From Clostridiales bacterium (GTDB lineage Bacteria > Bacillota_A > Clostridia > Saccharofermentanales > Saccharofermentanaceae), in assembly GCA_024695545.1 (NCBI GenBank), contig JAILHZ010000017.1, positions 1 to 14,542 on the forward strand: a stretch of 14,542 nt of DNA, given 5' to 3'. Numbering within the stretch: position 1 is the first letter of the stretch; each line of letters opens with the position of its first letter. The notes below the pieces were generated by a model that saw nothing but the letters and a program-made list of their open reading frames with translations, was not told the origin of the DNA and made no database searches. Positions 6,795-13,765 of this stretch are shown piece after piece. Made by a program: the position numbers and the translations under genes.

Positions 6795-8390
6795 TCATTT
6801 CTTGAACTTCGAGATGAACTTCCATGCCTCTTCACAGCTGTGGTGACGGCACTCGTGGATCTGATTGTCGATGCTCGCGAACGCCGTTCTGCAGACGCCG
6901 TCCTCACTGTCATAGTAGTGAACAGTCAGCACCGCATCGCGGGACTCGTCGCGGATCTTTTCGATATGGTCACCCGGGACGCCCCAGATCGGATCTTCCC
7001 AGTTGTCCTTATTCTCGAAAAGCACTTCTCCAAAATTCTTTTTCAGCTTATTTACCTCAGCCACATACTTCACACGCTCGAGTGAAGAATCTGCCTGGAA
7101 CGGCAGTTCCGGAAGATGAGACTTCTCGCCGCCCGAATAGAATACCGGAACGGCCACGGTCTTGTTGATGTTCTCTTTCACCGGTTTTCCGAAGAAAGAA
7201 GTATATACCGGGAACAGCGCGCTGCACGGCATGATGCCCGCGAACACTTCCGGATACTCCTGATAAAGATCCCAAGTCTTGCCGGAGCCCATCGAGAAGC
7301 CGGTCGCATAGATGCGGCTCTCATCGATGTTATATCTCTTCTTCAGTCCCCCGATGACCTCGATCGCCTCGGTCGCAGTCATGAACTGATGGTTCTCGAC
7401 AGATACGAAGAGGAATCCGTATCTGTGCGCGATCTCCCACCACTCTGCAACAAATGTCAGGTACATGGAAGAGTCGCCGCCGCCGTGGCATCCGAAGACC
7501 AGCGGTACCGGACCGTTATCGAAGATGTCATTGTTATAGTATGCGAAATATCCGGCCTTATGCTCTGCCGGTTTTCCCGGGACAAAGTCATTATCTTCCG
7601 AAGTCTTTACGAGTACGGAGCCGACATCCTCGGTCATGCCCAGCGCCGGGAAATCCGGTTCGATCTGGATCTTGCCGCACCACATCTTGAACTTCTTAAC
7701 GAAGGAATAGAAGTCCTTCTCATACTCTGCCGTCTCCTTGATGAGGAGATTTTCGCATCCTTCAAAAGCACTGTTGACCTCAGCAGAATTGCCTACGCTT
7801 AAGATCGCGATGTCCTTTCTCTCGACAACAGGGATGACACTTAAGTTCTCCATGGAGCACATCGCCGGTGTGATCTCGCCCGGACCCCAGAGGTACTGTC
7901 CCTGAAGCGTCTTCAGAAGGTTCTTCGCAACGTAGTCGGCGGACTTTCCGTAGCTGTAGATGTCCGCTCTGAAGATCGCGCCTCTCGGGAAGAATCCCTC
8001 GAATTTCTGTGTGAAGAAATTGAAGTTCTCGACAATGCCGTCCTTATAGACCGGGACCATCTTTACTTCCGAGATCAGCTCGGCATAGAGTGATTCATCC
8101 GCCTTTTCCCATCCGCCTTCGCATGTCGGATAGATAAAAAGCACGCTGGAATCTACTGACGCTGCGATCTTGGCAAGACCCGTCTTCTTTGCAAACTCCA
8201 CCGTGCTTTCCGTATCCTGCTTCTCTTCTTCGAAGACGAGGAGCAGAGGTGCTCTGAAGGTATAGTTATTTGTCTGTCCGTCCAGATCGTTGTCCGGAAC
8301 GAATACTTTTAATTCAAAAGTCTGATACTTGTTCTCCCAGAATTTTCCGCCGTTTACATCCCTGACGGCCGGTCTTTCCATCATTGGCAT
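6795..8390 (-). CDS. Two-part alpha/beta hydrolase (esterase/PHB-depolymerase-like)
   Basis: Protein of 531 residues without signal peptide or membrane helix. The C-terminal half (about 250-531) is an alpha/beta hydrolase of the feruloyl-esterase/PHB-depolymerase type: oxyanion segment FGCHGGGDSS at 299-308, nucleophile elbow GFSMG with Ser366, and a His-rich C-terminus (HECRHH near 512-517) likely to hold the catalytic His. The N-terminal half repeats the same layout in degenerate form: a hydrophobic strand PLLLVFEE, then IYSYGKSAD at about 144-152 where a nucleophile elbow would be. It may be a decayed duplicate domain. The start at 8390 is favoured by GGAGG 8 nt upstream; the longer reading from a GTG at 8417 lies in the promoter. 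First gene of the AmmeMemoRadiSam operon. Substrate unknown. Confidence 0.8.
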   Translation of the reverse strand: MPMMERPAVRDVNGGKFWENKYQTFELKVFVPDNDLDGQTNNYTFRAPLLLVFEEEKQDTESTVEFAKKTGLAKIAASVDSSVLFIYPTCEGGWEKADESLYAELISEVKMVPVYKDGIVENFNFFTQKFEGFFPRGAIFRADIYSYGKSADYVAKNLLKTLQGQYLWGPGEITPAMCSMENLSVIPVVERKDIAILSVGNSAEVNSAFEGCENLLIKETAEYEKDFYSFVKKFKMWCGKIQIEPDFPALGMTEDVGSVLVKTSEDNDFVPGKPAEHKAGYFAYYNNDIFDNGPVPLVFGCHGGGDSSMYLTFVAEWWEIAHRYGFLFVSVENHQFMTATEAIEVIGGLKKRYNIDESRIYATGFSMGSGKTWDLYQEYPEVFAGIMPCSALFPVYTSFFGKPVKENINKTVAVPVFYSGGEKSHLPELPFQADSSLERVKYVAEVNKLKKNFGEVLFENKDNWEDPIWGVPGDHIEKIRDESRDAVLTVHYYDSEDGVCRTAFASIDNQIHECRHHSCEEAWKFISKFKK

Positions 8391-8423
8391 GAGTATATCC
8401 TCCCGAAAATAAATCACAGATAT

Positions 8424-8467
8424 ACTATACCATTTTTCCGCCTGAAATGGTGGTCTGAAATCGTGGT
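8424..8467 (-). promoter_or_regulatory. Operon promoter with tandem 13-bp direct repeat (candidate response-regulator box)
   Basis: Read on the plus strand, CTGAAATGGTGGT (8442-8454) is followed without a gap by CTGAAATCGTGGT (8455-8467), differing at one base. On the minus strand the pair lies 12 bp upstream of a -10 box TATAGT (8424-8429), while the expected -35 position (8447-8452) carries no TTGACA-like hexamer but falls inside the repeat. An activator box replacing the -35 element is the arrangement used by PhoB/OmpR-type regulators, and one is encoded just upstream. The predicted start is near 8417, about 27 nt before the hydrolase ATG. Confidence 0.5.
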
Positions 8468-8490
8468 AAGAGATATTGTTTCCGGGAGGC

Positions 8491-10158
8491 TTATTTTAGG
8501 TGAACATTGGCCGTGAACCAGCCTTCTTCCAGCTCCAGGTCAAGCTTGTACCCCAGGATCTTCAGGTTGTTATCCACGATTGCAAGACCCAGTCCCGTAC
8601 CATTCTCACCGCGGGAGGTATCGCCCTTCACGAAAGGTTTCTTCAGTTCCTCCACATTCACGTCGGAAAGAGAGGTTTTGTTACTGAACTCGAGTTTACT
8701 GCCCGTGATAAAGATGCGGACTTCACTTTCGGGCTCCGCGTATTTCGCGCAGTTGGAAAGAAGATTTTCGATCGTCTGGCGCATCGTATTTTCGTCCGTC
8801 TTGATCACGCAGTCTTCCTGTTTATAGACCTTTACTTCGATCTTATTCTTCGCGAAAAGCCCGTCATACTTAGAGATGGTTTCACGGATCAGCTTATCCA
8901 TATCCACTGACGATTTGGCAAGTGTACTCCCACCGCCTTCGCTCTTAGAGAAGCTCAGGATCTTCTCGAGCATCTGGTTCATCTCGGAAACATTCTCGCG
9001 GATCTTTCCTGTATATTCACCTGTCTTCTCCGGCTGCTCCTCCATGCACTCGGCATACATCGAGATCGCGGCAAGAGGCGTCTTCAAGTCGTGAGCCATT
9101 GCCTCGGTCGTTGATTTTCTATACTCGAAGACTCTCCAGATATACTTTTTTCTCTGGTACCAGATCACGCTGATCACAAGTGCCAGAAGGACTGCTGCGA
9201 GGATATCCTGGATCCACATGACACGGGAGGTGATCGGAAGCACTTCAAAGACTGACTGACTGTAAAGATATGTCTGAGTCGTCCGGAAGTTCCAGAACGG
9301 CCAGTAATTTTCCATGGATTCACTCCCGCCTCTTCCGGCAGCGCAGATCATTTCCGAGAAAGGTTCTTCTGTCTTCTTCGGATCCACGTATCCATGCAGC
9401 CACATCTGAAGATCACCGTCCGTTTCCACAAGGGTATATCCCTTTGTATCCTGCGGCGTCAGGTCGATCTCATCAATATCTTCATCCTTGAAATAGTCCA
9501 CGATCTTTACTTTACCGGGAAGGAAGCGGTGAGTCTCTTCGTTAACGTAGATGGTCTCCCAATAGATATCGTATATTTTCGGGACCCATCCCAAACGTGC
9601 ATAGGATTCGATCTGCCCGCCTTCAGCGCGGTACCTGGCAACACGCTTGGCGTTCTCGACCGGATCATATTTTCCGTCTTTATATGTCGTCAGAGGCGCC
9701 ATATACGAATCATCTTCCAAAATCAATACACCCTGCGGTTTGTCGGCATACTGATTGAACCTGATAGAAGCATAGTAACCGGTCGGAACTCTCATCACTT
9801 CCGTCCGCCCGATATATGCGACGCCATATTCTCCGGTGATCATGCCGTAAATATATATGGAGGTTTCCAGTTCGTCCCAATTATCATCAACGGCCATTCC
9901 CGGAACATAAGAATCCGAGTTTTCGATTACTTTCGCATCCGCGTACAGGCCGAGAAACCCGGCAACATTTTCGGAATTCGAACGATACTCTTCATCGAGC
10001 ATCCCGATGGCATCCTCTCTTCTTTTTTCGAGGTATTTATTCGTTAGAAAAGAACTCACGGTCAGGCAGACAGCCAGACACACGGCAAACTCCAGGATAA
10101 ACTTCGGCTTCTTAATCGTCTTTTTACCGGGAACAAACATCCCTTTTCCTTTTTTCAT
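8491..10158 (-). CDS. Membrane sensor histidine kinase
   Basis: Two-component sensor kinase of 555 residues. The first membrane helix is at about 20-39 and the second at about 315-335, framing an extracytoplasmic region of roughly 275 residues that is acidic and tyrosine-rich and that I cannot place in a named sensor family. No clear HAMP domain follows. The phosphoacceptor is His356 in AHDLKTPL. The ATPase domain has the N-box IENLLSNCAKYA at 463-474 and G2 loop NGTGLGLAI at 519-527, but the G1 DxGxG motif is replaced by FSNKTS at 491-496, with Asn493 where the adenine-binding Asp normally sits. The start has AGGAGG 5 nt upstream. It follows the response regulator by 27 nt and should phosphorylate it. 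The signal is unknown. Confidence 0.92.
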   Translation of the reverse strand: MKKGKGMFVPGKKTIKKPKFILEFAVCLAVCLTVSSFLTNKYLEKRREDAIGMLDEEYRSNSENVAGFLGLYADAKVIENSDSYVPGMAVDDNWDELETSIYIYGMITGEYGVAYIGRTEVMRVPTGYYASIRFNQYADKPQGVLILEDDSYMAPLTTYKDGKYDPVENAKRVARYRAEGGQIESYARLGWVPKIYDIYWETIYVNEETHRFLPGKVKIVDYFKDEDIDEIDLTPQDTKGYTLVETDGDLQMWLHGYVDPKKTEEPFSEMICAAGRGGSESMENYWPFWNFRTTQTYLYSQSVFEVLPITSRVMWIQDILAAVLLALVISVIWYQRKKYIWRVFEYRKSTTEAMAHDLKTPLAAISMYAECMEEQPEKTGEYTGKIRENVSEMNQMLEKILSFSKSEGGGSTLAKSSVDMDKLIRETISKYDGLFAKNKIEVKVYKQEDCVIKTDENTMRQTIENLLSNCAKYAEPESEVRIFITGSKLEFSNKTSLSDVNVEELKKPFVKGDTSRGENGTGLGLAIVDNNLKILGYKLDLELEEGWFTANVHLK

Positions 10159-10185
10159 GAGATCCTCCTTGATCAGACAGATCCG

Positions 10186-10857
10186 TCACGGCATGACTTT
10201 ATATCCGCCGCCGATCACCGTCTTGATGGTATCCCCGAAAGCTCCCAGATTCTTTCTCAGCTTCTTGATGTGGCTGTCGACCACGCGCTCGGATCCGTCA
10301 AAATCCGCGCCCCACACCAGATCCAGAAGTCTGTCTCTTCCGAGGACATGTCCGCAGTTCTCCAAGAGAACCTTAAGAAGGAAATATTCTTTCGGCGGAA
10401 GCTCCACTTCCTGCTCGCCCGCCCGCACTTCCATACGCGAAGGATACATGCGGATCTCCCCGCATGCCAGGACCTTCTCCTCTTCTTTTCCCGCCGCACT
10501 TCTGGCCAGAAGCGCGAGGCACTTCGCGTACAGGACCTTGATGGAAAAGGGTTTGACCATGTATTCATCCGCTCCGAGCGCGTATCCCTTCAGGATGTTA
10601 TCCTCGGTGCCGAGCGCCGTCAGGAAAACGATCGGGCAGTTGCTCTTTCTTCTTAAGATCTTGCAGATGTCAAACCCGGAAAGGCCCGGAAGCATAATGT
10701 CCAGAATAGCTATATCGTAGGTGTTCTTCGACACGAGAGAAAACCCCTCCATTCCGTCTTTTGCCGCGTCCACGTCAAAAGCACCTGTGTCCCGGAAGTA
10801 TCCGGCGATCAGTTCGCGGAGCTGTGTGGAATCTTCTACGATAAGCATTCTGGACAT
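10186..10857 (-). CDS. OmpR-family response regulator
   Basis: DNA-binding response regulator of 223 residues, cytoplasmic partner of the downstream kinase. The receiver domain (1-115) has the acidic pocket at Glu8/Asp9, phosphoacceptor Asp53 in LDIMLPG, Thr80 and Lys102 (VKPF), so it looks fully active. The winged-helix output domain (about 125-223) has recognition helix RVVDSHIKKLRKNL at 191-204 and the wing GGGYKV at 216-221. The start at 10857 is preferred over an ATG at 10872 because GGAGG lies 8 nt before it, whereas the upstream ATG has GAGG only 2 nt away. It sits between the XRE regulator gene and the kinase gene. The tandem direct repeat at 8442-8467 is a candidate target by position and geometry. 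Confidence 0.95.
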   Translation of the reverse strand: MSRMLIVEDSTQLRELIAGYFRDTGAFDVDAAKDGMEGFSLVSKNTYDIAILDIMLPGLSGFDICKILRRKSNCPIVFLTALGTEDNILKGYALGADEYMVKPFSIKVLYAKCLALLARSAAGKEEEKVLACGEIRMYPSRMEVRAGEQEVELPPKEYFLLKVLLENCGHVLGRDRLLDLVWGADFDGSERVVDSHIKKLRKNLGAFGDTIKTVIGGGYKVMP

Positions 10858-10923
10858 GTATATTCCCTCCATGACCTCATGTTAACTTACCCGTGTGTTC
10901 TTCCTGTGTCCATCCCGAAAAAA

Positions 10924-11499
10924 CTATCCGAAGATAAGTTCGAGAAGAATAAACACACCCAGTGCGAGGGCGCCGGAACCTACCGCCAGCAGCACCTTCT
11001 GGTACGGACGCTTCGCCTTCTCAGCAATCTTCTCGTCCTTCCCCAGTGCTTTTCCCTCGGTAAAAGCAACGATCTCCTTGTAAGTCTGAATGTCATTTTT
11101 CTTCTTTAAAGCTTCCACTTTAAAGGCGACCGCCAGAAGCGCGATCCAGAAAAGAAGAAACACCAGGATGCCCCACCACCCGAAGAACCGGAACAGCGGG
11201 TACGGGATCAGGATCCCGATAAGAAATCCCACGGCCAGGATATTCGACCACTTATTAAACTCACGGATAGATTCGTTACTGATCTCTTTTTTCATCTCGA
11301 CAACATCTCCCTTGATCAGGTCATCGAGGCTCACTTCGAAAAGCTCGCTCATCAGAAGAAGGCTCTTGATGTCCGGGTAACTCTTATTGTTTTCCCAGGA
11401 ACTGACCGTCTGGCGGGACACATAGGTCTTCTCCGCGAAGACTTCCTGATTCCAGCCGTGGCTTGTACGAAGCTCTTTGATGCGCTTTCCGATCTCCAT
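10924..11499 (-). CDS. XRE-family regulator with three membrane helices
   Basis: Protein of 191 residues combining an N-terminal XRE/Cro helix-turn-helix (about 3-57; KTYVSRQTVSSWENNKSYPD is the core) with a membrane part: helices near 86-104, 107-126 and 169-189, and a polar stretch between the second and third. This suggests a membrane-tethered transcription regulator or a membrane sensor with a DNA-binding head. The start at 11499 has GAGG 6 nt upstream and begins directly at the HTH; the longer reading to 11535 runs through the promoter and inverted repeat and is rejected. The response regulator gene starts 66 nt after its stop, so the three genes may form one unit. A palindrome at its own start site suggests autoregulation. 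Confidence 0.9.
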   Translation of the reverse strand: MEIGKRIKELRTSHGWNQEVFAEKTYVSRQTVSSWENNKSYPDIKSLLLMSELFEVSLDDLIKGDVVEMKKEISNESIREFNKWSNILAVGFLIGILIPYPLFRFFGWWGILVFLLFWIALLAVAFKVEALKKKNDIQTYKEIVAFTEGKALGKDEKIAEKAKRPYQKVLLAVGSGALALGVFILLELIFG

Positions 11500-11520
11500 G
11501 ATCAACCTCGATGCAATAAG

Positions 11521-11569
11521 ACTTGTCGATGACAAGTCCTATTTTGCACCAATTGCAGTATCTTGGCAA
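11521..11569 (-). promoter_or_regulatory. Promoter of the XRE regulator with start-site palindrome
   Basis: On the minus strand -35 TTGCCA (11564-11569) and -10 CAAAAT (11541-11546) are 17 bp apart, with a predicted start near 11534. The inverted repeat ACTTGTC-N3-GACAAGT (11521-11537) covers the start site, where a bound repressor would block transcription. The XRE protein encoded 22 nt downstream is the obvious candidate. Confidence 0.55.
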
Positions 11570-11581
11570 ACGGATGAGGGA

Positions 11582-11830
11582 TTACTCCTTCGCTCTTTTT
11601 GCCGCCTTCTTCGCTTCTCTTCCCGCGGCATATTCTTCTGCCGCGAGGCGCCTTCTCTCCGCATCCTCTTCCATCATGCGCTCGACCTCTTTTTCTTCCT
11701 CACTCTTCTCTCCCGTGATCACATAGTGTGCTTCGAGGATCGCAGCCTTAACTGCCCACTTAATGACAAAATACCCCATGATCAGACATGCGATCAGAGT
11801 GCCTCCGTGAATACCTAAATCCTTCAACAT
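11582..11830 (-). CDS. Small membrane protein with charged tail (unknown)
   Basis: Eighty-two residues; I do not recognise the family. One predicted membrane helix lies at about 9-29 (TLIACLIMGYFVIKW), followed by a strongly charged, Glu/Lys/Arg/Ala-rich helical segment at about 42-82 that could form a coiled coil in the cytoplasm. A real gene is supported by GGAGG 8 nt before the ATG and by its placement in an otherwise empty interval between the alkylation-repair terminator and the XRE promoter. It could be a small membrane adaptor or scaffold. It is transcribed in the same direction as the XRE and two-component genes and ends 12 bp before the XRE -35 box. Confidence 0.75.
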   Translation of the reverse strand: MLKDLGIHGGTLIACLIMGYFVIKWAVKAAILEAHYVITGEKSEEEKEVERMMEEDAERRRLAAEEYAAGREAKKAAKRAKE

Positions 11831-11914
11831 TTTTCTTTCCTCCGGTAAACATTTTCATTGCCGGTCCGAAGATTTTCTTCCCGGCTCCGTCTTACATCCC
11901 GGATTATGCACGGA

Positions 11915-11934
11915 GGATAGAAAGGCGTCTATCC
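11915..11934. repeat. 7-bp inverted repeat upstream of the small membrane protein gene
   Basis: GGATAGA (11915-11921) and TCTATCC (11928-11934) flank a 6-nt spacer. On the minus strand the repeat is just upstream of a possible -10 CATAAT (about 11903-11908), so it may be an operator. There is no U-run, so it is not a terminator. Confidence 0.35.
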
Positions 11935-11945
11935 AAAGTGCTTTA

Positions 11946-11986
11946 CACGAAGAAAAAAAGCGATGTAAAGATGACTTTACATCGCT
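11946..11986 (-). terminator. Rho-independent terminator of the alkylation-repair operon
   Basis: A perfect 12-bp stem (AGCGATGTAAAG at 11959-11970, complement at 11975-11986) closes on a 4-nt loop. On the minus transcript it is followed by TTTTTTTCTTCG. It lies 36 nt after the DNA alkylation repair gene and is the clearest intrinsic terminator in the window. Confidence 0.92.
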
Positions 11987-12022
11987 GCAATCAGGGCGTT
12001 TGCGCCGTCTGTCGATTCCGGG

Positions 12023-12724
12023 TTATTTCTTCGTGTTTTTCACCTTCAGTGTCTTCAGATACGCCTTCTGCTCGTCGGTGATCCGGTAGCTCTCGACCGA
12101 TTTCTGGATCGCTTTATTGTGGGTCCAGTCGGAGAGTTTCTTCTCCTCAATATACGGGAGGACCGCATCATACTGCTTGGCGAGAGCCGTCGCAAAATAC
12201 CATGCGATCATCATGTTGATGTAGTATTCTTCTGAACGGATCTTACTTACCATCTTCGGATATGCGGGATCGAAATCCGCATCGAGGAAGTGCTCCATCA
12301 GCATCCCGATCGCGAAGCGGATCGTGTAGGTCTCCTTCGACTTGAGCCAGACTTTGATCTGCTTTAAGAGCTCATCCTTATGCCTCTTAAAGATCTTCGG
12401 CGACATCTGATCGCACGTCGCCCAGTTATCCACATAGGGAAGGAAGGCATTCAGTTTCTCCATACAGGCATCGTAATCCTTCATCTCGGAAAGCACAAAT
12501 GCGTGCAGCTGGTTCTCATCGAACGACTTGTGCGGAAGATCCGACAGGAACTCATCGATGTCATCCCTCTTCGCCAGTGCTTTTGCCAGTTTACGGAGCT
12601 CGGGCGTACGCACACCGATGATCGAATCCGGATCAGCTGTCGGGATGATCGTCTTCTGCATCTCCCTGTATTTCTCATCTGCGAGCTTCTTGAGTTCGTC
12701 TCTAATCTCTTTTTTGATCGCCAT
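12023..12724 (-). CDS. AlkD-like DNA alkylation repair protein
   Basis: HEAT-repeat-like protein of the DNA alkylation repair family, 233 residues from the ATG at 12724. Members excise or recognise alkylated bases. PTADPDSIIGVRTPELRKLAK near the N-terminus is typical of the family. NWATCD contains Trp101 and Asp105, with the Trp-x3-Asp spacing of the AlkD catalytic pair. Further helices (IGMLMEHF, YYINMMIAWYFA, DWTHNKAIQKS) match later repeats. The start is chosen because a GTG nine bases upstream has no properly spaced RBS; GGAG lies about 10 nt before the chosen ATG. It is the last gene of an operon with the acyltransferase 27 nt upstream and ends at a strong terminator. The family is secure; glycosylase activity is inferred. 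Confidence 0.9.
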   Translation of the reverse strand: MAIKKEIRDELKKLADEKYREMQKTIIPTADPDSIIGVRTPELRKLAKALAKRDDIDEFLSDLPHKSFDENQLHAFVLSEMKDYDACMEKLNAFLPYVDNWATCDQMSPKIFKRHKDELLKQIKVWLKSKETYTIRFAIGMLMEHFLDADFDPAYPKMVSKIRSEEYYINMMIAWYFATALAKQYDAVLPYIEEKKLSDWTHNKAIQKSVESYRITDEQKAYLKTLKVKNTKK

Positions 12725-12751
12725 TTTTCTCACACTCCGTATCGCAAGGTC

Positions 12752-13741
12752 TTACTTTTTATACAGCTTATTGATTGCTTTCTGCACCGGCTGGTCGATC
12801 AGATAGAATGCGATACCGATGATCAGGCAGATCGCCATTCCGATAAGAAGAAGGACCGGGCCTTTTCCGAGTTTGTCCGAAAGGATCGGATAGTAGCCTG
12901 CATAGTAGGCCATCTGCACCAGGAAGATATGGTAGGATGCTTTTCCGATGATCTCCAGCGGAACAAAGCGGAGGTTTCCGTATTTCAGAAGCCAGATCAT
13001 CAGCGGGATGACCAGCATGGATGCGATGCAGTTCGTGCCCGCCCAGTCCGCGTTAAAGATCTTCGGCTGATAATCCATATAAACGAGTGCCGAGATAAAG
13101 ACCGCACCTGCCGCAGTGATCAGAATCGACCAGAGGAGGTTCATCTTGAACTTTTTAAATGCATAGATACCGGCCGCGACCACGAACACATATCTGAAAG
13201 CCAGAAGCCGGTAGCAGTCCGTGTTCATGCCATAGGACCATGCCAGCACCTCATAGGTCAGGTTGAAGATCAGACAGATAAAAAGGCCCGTTCTCTTTTT
13301 CTTTTCCAGAATGAAATAGATGATCGGGAACAGGAATACCATCTGCAGCATGACCGGGAAGTAGTAATTTCCTTTTCCGGCGGTGCCGTTAATGAACCAT
13401 CTTACATAGTCAAGGAATCCTCCGGACAGATGGAAATGCGGATCACAGATCTCCCATACCGCCAGAACGATCAGAGGCAGGCAGTATCTTACGCTCCTTC
13501 TGAGCAGGACGCTTCCCTGGTACGCATCTTCAAGATGCGCGACGTTTTTCTTCTGAAGAGAAAGAGAATACACATAGCCCGTGATGATCATCAGAATCGG
13601 GACCGCCATGTTGATCAGATACGGGAACACGAAGATCCTGCGCTGGCCGACTGTCCAATCATAGTGCGTAAACACAATAAGAAGGATCGCGGCGCCTTTT
13701 ACAAAATCCACCGTGCGGTTTCTGTTCTTTTCCGTACCCAT
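12752..13741 (-). CDS. Membrane acyltransferase (acyltransferase family 3)
   Basis: Polytopic membrane protein of 329 residues with about 10 hydrophobic segments, belonging to the acyltransferase-3 family that O-acylates cell-surface sugars. The N-terminus shows the hallmark layout: short polar start, RTVDFVKGAAILLIVFTH with the conserved His at 26, then VPILMIITGYVYS at 47-59. Near the C-terminus, IGKASYHIFLVQMAYY matches the family's usual GKxSYxIYLxH segment, with Gln instead of His. Start ATG is preceded by GGAGGAGAG. The stop lies 27 nt from the alkylation-repair start and the gene begins 24 nt after the methyltransferase stop, so the three are co-transcribed. The acyl acceptor is unknown. 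Confidence 0.88.
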   Translation of the reverse strand: MGTEKNRNRTVDFVKGAAILLIVFTHYDWTVGQRRIFVFPYLINMAVPILMIITGYVYSLSLQKKNVAHLEDAYQGSVLLRRSVRYCLPLIVLAVWEICDPHFHLSGGFLDYVRWFINGTAGKGNYYFPVMLQMVFLFPIIYFILEKKKRTGLFICLIFNLTYEVLAWSYGMNTDCYRLLAFRYVFVVAAGIYAFKKFKMNLLWSILITAAGAVFISALVYMDYQPKIFNADWAGTNCIASMLVIPLMIWLLKYGNLRFVPLEIIGKASYHIFLVQMAYYAGYYPILSDKLGKGPVLLLIGMAICLIIGIAFYLIDQPVQKAINKLYKK

Positions 13742-13765
13742 TCCCGGTCTCTCCTCCCTCTTGAC

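Noticed and set aside
6785..6913. N-terminal extension of the phosphoribosyltransferase
   Set aside because: It overlaps the hydrolase 3' end, is Arg/Ser-rich and unlike the family. A GAGGAG site points to the start at 6784.
7116..7802. 228-codon plus-strand frame opposite the hydrolase gene
   Set aside because: No RBS or domain; antisense to a conserved alpha/beta hydrolase.
8430..8450. Inverted repeat CCATTT-N9-AAATGG near the hydrolase promoter
   Set aside because: The arms overlap the tandem direct repeat, which explains the sequence better; the stem is short and lacks a U-run.
10858..10923. Possible separate promoter for the response regulator (TGGACA, 17 bp, TAAGTT)
   Set aside because: The -10 match is only 3 of 6. 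The 66-nt gap can equally be read through from the XRE gene, so it was not listed as a feature.
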